A stretch of DNA of 64,000 nt. Source: Agromyces bracchium (GTDB lineage: Bacteria > Actinomycetota > Actinomycetes > Actinomycetales > Microbacteriaceae). A program made the translations under genes and the position numbers. Positions 59,984 to 64,000 of this stretch are shown here, piece after piece. The notes under the pieces were generated by a model. That model saw nothing but the letters and a program-made list of their open reading frames with translations, was not told the origin of the DNA and did not search any database. The DNA lies in the NCBI RefSeq assembly GCF_009709675.1, contig NZ_WMLB01000023.1, forward strand, positions 62,001-126,000, written 5' to 3'. Numbering within the stretch: the first letter of the stretch is position 1; each line of letters starts with the position of its first letter.

Positions 59984-61354
59984 TCAGCCGACCGTCGCGG
60001 TCGCCTCGGTGCGCGCCCGGTCGGCGGCATCGACCTCGCGGAGGTCGAGCCCGCGGGTCTCGCGGGCCGCCGCGACGGCGACGAGCGTGATCGCGCAGGC
60101 GACGGCGACGTAGATCGCGATCGGCACGCTCGAGCCGTACTGCCCGAGCAGGGCCGTGGCGATGATCGGAGCGAGCGATCCGGCGAAGATCGAGGTGACC
60201 TGGTATCCGAGCGAGACGCCCGAGTAGCGCATGCGCGTCGGGAACATCTCGGCCATGATCGCCGGCTGCGCCGCGTACATGAGCGCGTGGAACACGAGGC
60301 CGAGGGCGATGGCCGCCCAGATGACGATCGGGTTGCCCGTGTTCATGAGCGGGAACGCGAAGAACGCCCACGTCGCGCCGAGGATCGCGCCGGCCGCGTA
60401 GACGGGCTTCCGGCCGAAGCGGTCGGAGAGGTTGCCCGCGATCGGGATCGCGACGAAGTGGACGGCGTGCGCGGCGACGAGGATGAGCAGCGTGTTCGCC
60501 GTGCCCTCCTTCACGACCTGGGTGAGGTACACGATCGAGAAGGTGACGACCACGTAGTAGAGGATGTTCTCCGCGACACGGAGGCCCATCGCGGTGACGA
60601 CGCCGCGCGGGTAGCGCTTGATGACCTCGAGGACCCCGTAGCTCGTCGCCTTGGCGGCGTCGCGCTCGGCCTGCATCTCGAGGAAGATCGGCGCGTCGGT
60701 GACCTTGGTGCGGATGTACCAGCCGATGAGCACGATGACCGCGGAGAGCCAGAACGCGACGCGCCAGCCCCAGCCGAGGAACGCCTCGTCGGAGAGCGTC
60801 GAGCTGAGGACGAACAGCACGAGCGTGGCGAGCAGGTTGCCGACCGGGACGGCGGCCTGCGGCCAGCTCGCCCAGAAGCCGCGACGCTCGGACGGGCTGT
60901 GCTCGGCCACGAGGAGGACGGCGCCGCCCCATTCGCCGCCGAGCGCGAAGCCCTGCAGGAACCGGAGCAGGACCAGGAGCGCCGGTGCGGCGAGTCCGAT
61001 CTGCGCGTAGGTCGGCAGGCAGCCGATGAGGAAGGTCGCGACGCCGATCAGGATGATGCTGAACTGCAGCAGCTTCTTGCGGCCGTACTTGTCGCCGAGG
61101 TGGCCGAACACGATGCCGCCGAGGGGCCTGGCGATGAACCCGACCGCGTACGTGAGGAATGCGGCGATGATGCCGGCGTACGGGTCGTCGGACGGCGGGA
61201 AGAAGGTCGTGCCGAAGACGAGGGTGGCGGCCGAGGCGTAGAGGAAGAACTCGTACCACTCGACGACGGTGCCGGCCATCGACGCGGTGACGACGCGGCG
61301 GAGGCCCGACGTCGCGGGGTTCGCGGCGGCGTCCCGTGCGGGTGCCTGGGTCAT
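59984..61354 (-). CDS. MFS transporter, metabolite:H+ symporter (MHS) family
   Basis: 456 residues with 12 helices from MTQAPARDAAANPATSG; AAAGGAG precedes the ATG. MAGTVVEWYEFFLYASAA, GHLGDKYGRKKLL (motif A) and LRFLQGFALGGEWGGAVLL are typical of MHS carriers such as ShiA, ProP, CitH and KgtP, which import organic acids or betaines with protons. The divergent LysR gene and the operator between them suggest induction by the substrate, probably a carboxylate. Confidence 0.9.
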   Translation of the reverse strand: MTQAPARDAAANPATSGLRRVVTASMAGTVVEWYEFFLYASAATLVFGTTFFPPSDDPYAGIIAAFLTYAVGFIARPLGGIVFGHLGDKYGRKKLLQFSIILIGVATFLIGCLPTYAQIGLAAPALLVLLRFLQGFALGGEWGGAVLLVAEHSPSERRGFWASWPQAAVPVGNLLATLVLFVLSSTLSDEAFLGWGWRVAFWLSAVIVLIGWYIRTKVTDAPIFLEMQAERDAAKATSYGVLEVIKRYPRGVVTAMGLRVAENILYYVVVTFSIVYLTQVVKEGTANTLLILVAAHAVHFVAIPIAGNLSDRFGRKPVYAAGAILGATWAFFAFPLMNTGNPIVIWAAIALGLVFHALMYAAQPAIMAEMFPTRMRYSGVSLGYQVTSIFAGSLAPIIATALLGQYGSSVPIAIYVAVACAITLVAVAAARETRGLDLREVDAADRARTEATATVG

Positions 61355-61427
61355 TCGATGCTCCTTTGCATGGAACGTGATGGGGGTCGGACGCTGGCGC
61401 GTCACCGGACGAGTCTCGCGTGCATGC

Positions 61428-61478
61428 CTGTGCAGTCCAATGACGAACCTCGCACCCGCGATGTGCGAAACTGCACAG
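61428..61478. promoter_or_regulatory. LysR-type operator region between the MHS and LysR genes
   Basis: A central dyad TCGCAC-N7-GTGCGA (61450-61468) fits the T-N11-A rule of LysR boxes. It is flanked by an outer inverted pair CTGTGCAG (61428-61435) and CTGCACAG (61471-61478, ending at the LysR ATG). This should control both divergent genes, with the regulator repressing itself. Confidence 0.72.
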
Positions 61479-62399
61479 ATGCCAGCCGCACCGCCACGCC
61501 GGACGCCGAGCGCCGACGACCTCATCGTCCTGCTCGCCGTCGCCCGCGAGGGCCGCTACACCGGCGCCGGCACGAGGCTCGGCCTGAACCACACGACCAT
61601 CGCCCGACGCATCGACGCGCTCGAGCAGGCGCTCGGAGGCCGGGTGCTCGTCCGCGGTGCCGCGGGCTGGGTGCTGACCCCGCTCGGCGAGCACGCGCTC
61701 GCCGCCGCGGAGGACGTCGAGCAGGCCATGCGGCGCCTCTCCCCCGACGAGCCGACGCTCGCGGGCGTCGTCCGCCTCTCGGCGACCGACGGCTTCAGCG
61801 GGTTCATCGCCTCGCCCGCCATGGCGGCGCTGCGCGCGCGGCATCCGGATGTCTCGCTCGAGGTCGTCGCCGCGACCCGCCGTGCCGCGCAGCAGCGCGT
61901 CGGGGTCGACCTCGAGGTCGTGGTCGGTCGCCCGCACGTGCACCGCGCCGAGGCGATCCACCTCGGCGACTACGTCCTGGGGCTCTACGCGAGCCGGAGC
62001 CTGCTCGCCCGATGCGGCACGCCGGCATCGGTCGACGACCTCGCCGGCGAGCCGCTCGTGTACTTCATCGAGTCGATGCTGCAGGTCGACGCGCTCGACG
62101 CGGCGCGGCGATCCACGCGCGGCATGGTCGACGCCGTGTCGAGCACCAATGTGTACGTGCACGTCGACGCCACCCGCGCGGGCGCGGGTTTCGGCCTGCT
62201 GCCGGCGTTCCTCGCGGACCCGCACGACGACCTCGTCCGGCTCTTCCCCGACGAGGTCGAGGAGCGCCTGCCCTACTGGCTGGTCTGCCGCCCCGAGGCG
62301 CTGCGCCAGCCGACCGCGGTCGCGTTCATCGCGGCACTCCGTATGCGGATGGACGAGGCGCGTGACGCACTGCTGGGTCGGCCGGCGGCGGCCTGGTAG
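61479..62399 (+). CDS. LysR-family transcriptional regulator
   Basis: 306 residues. Helix-turn-helix at about 12-70: LIVLLAVAREGRYTGAGTRL, LNHTTIARRIDALEQALG. The substrate-binding domain follows (LAGVVRLSATDGFSGFIASP through the C-terminus). The HTH form, with TTIARRI in place of SxVSRxI, is typical of the branch that regulates transporters of organic acids. Divergent from the MHS transporter. Confidence 0.9.
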   Translation: MPAAPPRRTPSADDLIVLLAVAREGRYTGAGTRLGLNHTTIARRIDALEQALGGRVLVRGAAGWVLTPLGEHALAAAEDVEQAMRRLSPDEPTLAGVVRLSATDGFSGFIASPAMAALRARHPDVSLEVVAATRRAAQQRVGVDLEVVVGRPHVHRAEAIHLGDYVLGLYASRSLLARCGTPASVDDLAGEPLVYFIESMLQVDALDAARRSTRGMVDAVSSTNVYVHVDATRAGAGFGLLPAFLADPHDDLVRLFPDEVEERLPYWLVCRPEALRQPTAVAFIAALRMRMDEARDALLGRPAAAW

Positions 62400-62430
62400 C
62401 GCCGGAGCGCATCCCGACGGCCCCGCGCGA

Positions 62431-62898
62431 TCAGCGGGCCGCCGACTCCTCGTCGAACTCGTCCTCGCCCTCGTCGAGATCGCGCGGCGTCACGTACGGG
62501 TCGGCGTCGCCCGCGTACTGCGCGCCGGCGGCGAGCGCCGTGGTCTCGGCGTCGCGCTCGCGAGCCTCGCGGAGCAGGTCCTCGATGTGCTGGGCGTTCT
62601 CGGGGATCGCGTCGGCGATGAACTCGAGCGTCGGCGTGAGCCGGGCGGTGATGTTGCGCCCGACCTCGCTCCGCAGCATCCCGGTCGCGGCCTTCAGCGC
62701 GAGCGCCGAGTCGCGGCGCTCCTCGTCGGTGCCGTAGACCGTGTAGAAGATGCTGGCGTGCTGGAGGTCGCCGGTGACGCGGACGTCGGTGATCGTGACG
62801 AACCCGAGGCGCGGATCGCGCAGGCCCTTGTCGAGGCGACGCGCGACGATCTCCTTGATGCGGTCGGCCAGCTTCCTGGCCCGCTGCGGATCGGCCAT
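62431..62898 (-). CDS. rbfA: 30S ribosome-binding factor A
   Basis: 155 residues. RbfA binds the 30S subunit and helps mature the 16S rRNA 5' end. KH-like core: RARKLADRIKEIVARRLDKG, DPRLGFVTITDVRVTGDLQH, FIADAIPENAQHIEDLL. The last 45 residues are acidic and disordered. It follows infB on the same strand (129 bp), in the standard bacterial order. Confidence 0.95.
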   Translation of the reverse strand: MADPQRARKLADRIKEIVARRLDKGLRDPRLGFVTITDVRVTGDLQHASIFYTVYGTDEERRDSALALKAATGMLRSEVGRNITARLTPTLEFIADAIPENAQHIEDLLREARERDAETTALAAGAQYAGDADPYVTPRDLDEGEDEFDEESAAR

Positions 62899-62980
62899 GA
62901 TGGCCTGCCTTTCCGTTCCGCCCCGGATGCCGCGGCTGCGGTCTCGCCCGGAGCGGTCCCTTCGGTTCTGGTGGAGGGGT

Positions 62981-63017
62981 CGGGGCCCCGCTCATCGTGT
63001 CGACGAACGGGGCCCCG
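62981..63017 (-). terminator. Hairpin between infB and rbfA
   Basis: CGGGGCCCCG at 62981-62990 and again at 63008-63017 pair over a 17-nt loop, 11 bp after the infB stop. It may attenuate or process the message before rbfA. Confidence 0.65.
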
Positions 63018-63027
63018 CACCGAGGGC

Positions 63028-64000
63028 CTAGGCCCGCGGCTTCTCGCGCATCTCGATGGTCTCGATCTCGTCGCCGACCTGGATGTCGTTGTACTTGCCG
63101 AGGCCGATGCCCGCCTCGAAGTCCGTGCGGACCTCGGTGACGTCGTCCTTGAACCGGCGGAGCGACTCGATCGCGAGGTTGTCGCCGACCACGACGCCGT
63201 CGCGGATGACGCGCGCCTTGGCGTTGCGCGTGATCGTTCCCGACCGCACGATGACACCGGCGATGTTGCCGAACTTGGAGGAGCGGAACACCTCGCGGAT
63301 CTCGGCGACACCCGACTGCACCTCTTCGAACTCGGGCTTCAGCATGCCCTTCAGCGAGTTCTCGATGTCGTCGATCGCGTTGTAGATGACGTTGTAGAAG
63401 CGCACGTCGACGCCCTCGCGGGCCGCGCGCTCGCGCGCCTTCACGTCGGGGCGGACGTTGAACCCGATCACGATCGCGTTGTCGATCGTGGCGAGGTCGA
63501 TGTCGCTCTCGGTGACGGCGCCCACACCGCGGTGGAGGATGCGCAGCTGGACCGAGTCGTCGACCTCGATCTTCATCAGCGACTCCTCGAGCGCCTCGAC
63601 GGCACCCGACACGTCGCCCTTGATGATGAGGTTGAGCGCCTCGACCTTGCCCTCCTCGAGCGCACGCGTGAAGTCCTCGAGCGAGATCCGCTTGCGGGCC
63701 TTGGCCAGCTGGGCGTTGCGCTCGGCGGCCTCGCGCTTCTCGGCGATCTGGCGGGCCGTGCGGTCCTCCTCGGTGACGAGGAAGGTGTCGCCGGCTCGCG
63801 GGACGCTCGAGAGGCCCTGCACCTGCACCGGCCGCGACGGCGTCGCGGCGTCCACGGGCTCGCCGTTCTCGTCGCTCATCGCGCGGACGCGGCCGTAGGC
63901 CGTTCCGGCGACGATCGCGTCGCCGACCTTCAGCGTGCCCGACTGGATGAGCACGGTCGCCACTGCGCCGCGGCCCTTGTCGAGCTTGGCCTCGATGGCC
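63028..64000 (-). CDS. infB: Translation initiation factor IF-2 (3' part)
   Basis: The last 324 codons; the gene continues beyond the right edge. It covers the end of the GTPase-adjacent domain II ([20 protein letters not shown]) and the C-terminal domains, including VGFNVRPD (as [16 protein letters not shown]), [20 protein letters not shown] and the initiator-tRNA-binding barrel ending [20 protein letters not shown]. It brings initiator tRNA to the 30S subunit. The G domain lies outside the window. Confidence 0.95.
   Translation of the reverse strand, partial: AIEAKLDKGRGAVATVLIQSGTLKVGDAIVAGTAYGRVRAMSDENGEPVDAATPSRPVQVQGLSSVPRAGDTFLVTEEDRTARQIAEKREAAERNAQLAKARKRISLEDFTRALEEGKVEALNLIIKGDVSGAVEALEESLMKIEVDDSVQLRILHRGVGAVTESDIDLATIDNAIVIGFNVRPDVKARERAAREGVDVRFYNVIYNAIDDIENSLKGMLKPEFEEVQSGVAEIREVFRSSKFGNIAGVIVRSGTITRNAKARVIRDGVVVGDNLAIESLRRFKDDVTEVRTDFEAGIGLGKYNDIQVGDEIETIEMREKPRA

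Noticed and set aside
57924-62225. Very large open frame of about 1,430 codons on the minus strand
   Set aside because: Only 57924-59780 encodes the flavoprotein; the rest is out-of-frame translation of the MHS transporter region and antisense of the LysR gene.

Overview
The window is very GC-rich (about 72% by eye), densely coded on both strands, and reads as chromosome of an actinobacterium in the family Microbacteriaceae (Agromyces-like; a judgement from gene families and base composition, not a database match). Supporting signs are almost exclusive G/C third positions, GTG starts, many genes with a TANNNT hexamer 6-7 nt before the start codon (leaderless mRNAs), an actinobacterial type phosphofructokinase, an RskA-type anti-sigma factor and PrsW/CPBP membrane proteases. 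I see no rRNA, tRNA, CRISPR array, prophage or insertion sequence.

Layout. 1-3.5 kb: 5' part of a zinc-type/quinone-type dehydrogenase, small membrane proteins, and a cytosolic thermolysin-family protease (protealysin type) followed by its likely inhibitor (emfourin family). 3.4-7.3 kb (minus): a locus of DUF4397 surface protein, class F sortase, ECF sigma factor, RskA-like anti-sigma factor and lysoplasmalogenase. 7.5-11.6 kb: FKBP isomerase, DUF779 protein plus acetaldehyde-type dehydrogenase, an array of eight 17-bp tandem repeats, and a GAF/winged-helix/BTAD regulator. 11.7-18.6 kb: PrsW protease, GlcD-like oxidase, Ada-AlkA fusion, fumarylacetoacetase family hydrolase, aspartate ammonia-lyase. 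18.9-25.8 kb: a catabolic cluster with ethanolamine-type permease, glutamine-synthetase-like ligase, aldehyde dehydrogenase, SDR dehydrogenase, gamma-glutamyl amidohydrolase and GntR regulator, best explained as ethanolamine use through gamma-glutamyl intermediates.

25.8-38.2 kb: alpha/beta-hydrolase-adenylate cyclase fusion, DUF4190 protein, purine permease, PiT phosphate transporter with a coupled small protein, Nudix hydrolase, phosphofructokinase, SNF2 helicase, DUF2207 membrane protein, CsoR-family sensor and macro-domain hydrolase. 38.2-45.6 kb (minus): deoxyribose operon deoR-deoC with two aldehyde dehydrogenase proteins, one lacking the catalytic domain, then an SDR/DUF2867 protein and a glycerophosphodiesterase; a perfect 16-bp palindrome upstream of deoR is the probable operator. 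45.7-49.9 kb: CynX-type MFS, a divergent TetR/MFS drug-efflux pair with two clear operators, and a hypothetical protein.

49.9-64 kb holds parts of the usual infB-rbfA-truB-ribF group: infB (3' part) and rbfA at the right edge, truB and ribF about 10 kb away. Between them lie PanE-like reductase, a membrane protein, uridine-kinase-like protein, MutY, a membrane-bound adenylate cyclase coupled to a three-domain flavoprotein, and an MHS transporter with a divergent LysR regulator. Recurrent non-coding features are strong GC hairpins between genes, short tandem repeats (15-19 bp) placed at stop codons, and a very frequent nonamer CGGATGCCG/CGGCATCCG that even overrides the codon bias.
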